Assembly (NCBI GenBank): GCA_039024635.1
Contig: JBCCQA010000027.1
Coordinates: forward strand, 1 to 64,000
Direction of reading: 5' to 3'
Source: Kuafuiihalomonas sp039024635
GTDB lineage: Bacteria; Myxococcota; Kuafuiibacteriia; Kuafuiibacteriales; Kuafuiibacteriaceae
DNA length: 64,000 nt
The stretch's first letter is position 1; each line of letters begins with the position of its first letter. Of this stretch, positions 63,674 through 64,000 are shown piece by piece. A program made the position numbers and the translations under genes. The notes below the pieces were generated by a model. The model saw only the letters and a list, made by a program, of their open reading frames with translations. It was not told the DNA's origin and made no database searches.

Positions 63674-64000
63674 GATCCTGTCGGCGGCACTCTTGATCGG
63701 ACTGGCTACTTCCGCCGTCGGCGCACCCCAGGACGAAGAGACCTTCGATCAGCCCACAGACTTCGAAGAAGAGGGGCTCGACGGAGAGGAAGCTCCCCCC
63801 CCGGCCGAGGATGGCGCGTTGGACAAAGTCACCGGGGAAGCGGCGGTGGAAGCCGACGCCGAAGACATCCAGGGCCCCAACAAACGGGGCGCGGCTCCCC
63901 CTGAGCGCTTCGAGGAGGGTCTGCGGGCCTTCTACTCCGACAACTACAAGGACGCGGCAGCCCTGATGTACGACTACATCGCGACCAACGAAGCGACGGT
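63663..64000 (+). CDS. GltC-like TPR protein, truncated by the window edge
   Basis: The first 112 codons of an exported protein: signal peptide (LSAALLIGLATSAVGA), acidic Glu/Pro-rich linker (EEEGLDGEEAPPPAEDG), then the start of a TPR-like helix pair (RFEEGLRAFYSDNYKDAAAL). GltC in myxobacteria has this order (periplasmic, TPR) and is encoded beside GltA and GltB. The ATG at 63663 overlaps the preceding gene by 11 bp. The gene continues beyond the window. Confidence 0.7.
   Translation, partial: MRTEILSAALLIGLATSAVGAPQDEETFDQPTDFEEEGLDGEEAPPPAEDGALDKVTGEAAVEADAEDIQGPNKRGAAPPERFEEGLRAFYSDNYKDAAALMYDYIATNEAT

Overview
The window is high-GC bacterial chromosome, densely packed with genes. Many neighbours overlap by 4 bp (ATGA, GTGA or TTGA), and GTG and TTG starts are common. 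The content points to Myxococcota or a related 'deltaproteobacterial' lineage. The clues are a probable MYXO-CTERM surface protein with thrombospondin type-3 repeats, a Glt-type (gliding or focal-adhesion) envelope operon, PEGA and Ser/Thr-kinase proteins, an ECF sigma factor next to surface lipoproteins, and many lipobox proteins. No rRNA, tRNA, CRISPR array, insertion sequence or prophage was seen. No gene-free stretch exceeds about 210 bp.

Layout. 1-6.7 kb: housekeeping genes (xerC, trmFO, dprA, a dihydrouridine synthase) with a LysM protein and a coiled-coil/TPR periplasmic protein. 6.6-14.7 kb: a leftward four-gene unit encoding a PEGA protein, a beta-helix protein without a signal peptide, a 1711-residue fusion of an SLC12-type cation-chloride cotransporter to long helical regions, a P-loop module and a winged-helix-like tail, and an MscS-like membrane protein. 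This is the strongest candidate for an undescribed system. 14.7-22.2 kb: a cysteine form of the VPGUxxT thioredoxin/MsrA-like selenoprotein family, dtd, a glutamine amidotransferase coupled to a Fur-family gene, a lytic transglycosylase with two solute-binding domains, pyrophosphatase and a Ser/Thr kinase. 22.3-29.3 kb: a rightward overlapping operon with a class A penicillin-binding protein, a phosphodiester glycosidase-like protein, an unknown secreted protein, a peptide-binding-like protein and a sensor histidine kinase. 29.3-39.3 kb: PhoD phosphatase, a hypothetical protein, gyrA (Ala at the quinolone position), a DUF4124-like coiled coil, xseA-xseB-tlyA, then an LD-carboxypeptidase/serine hydrolase pair.

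39.3-59.3 kb is mostly envelope and surface genes. A leftward run of eight genes (50.2 to 41.25 kb) encodes a TPR protein, two FG-GAP lipoproteins, a SPOR protein, an RmlD-like protein lacking its catalytic residues and carrying a cupin-like tail, a probable beta-barrel, an ECF sigma factor and its probable membrane partner. A second leftward run (59.3 to 51.6 kb) encodes the TSP3/MYXO-CTERM protein, two tandem paralogous VWA-TSP3 lipoproteins, a PPC-type lipoprotein and a small lipoprotein. Two further lipoprotein genes stand alone. 59.5-64 kb: a rightward operon with a small secreted protein, a GltG-like FHA/TM/TonB-like protein, two outer-membrane barrel proteins (GltA/GltB-like) and a truncated GltC-like gene at the window edge.

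As a whole the region is dominated by envelope biology: peptidoglycan synthesis and turnover, surface lipoproteins, a periplasm-spanning motility-type complex and ion or osmotic homeostasis. Functional assignments rest on motifs read by eye; no database search was run.
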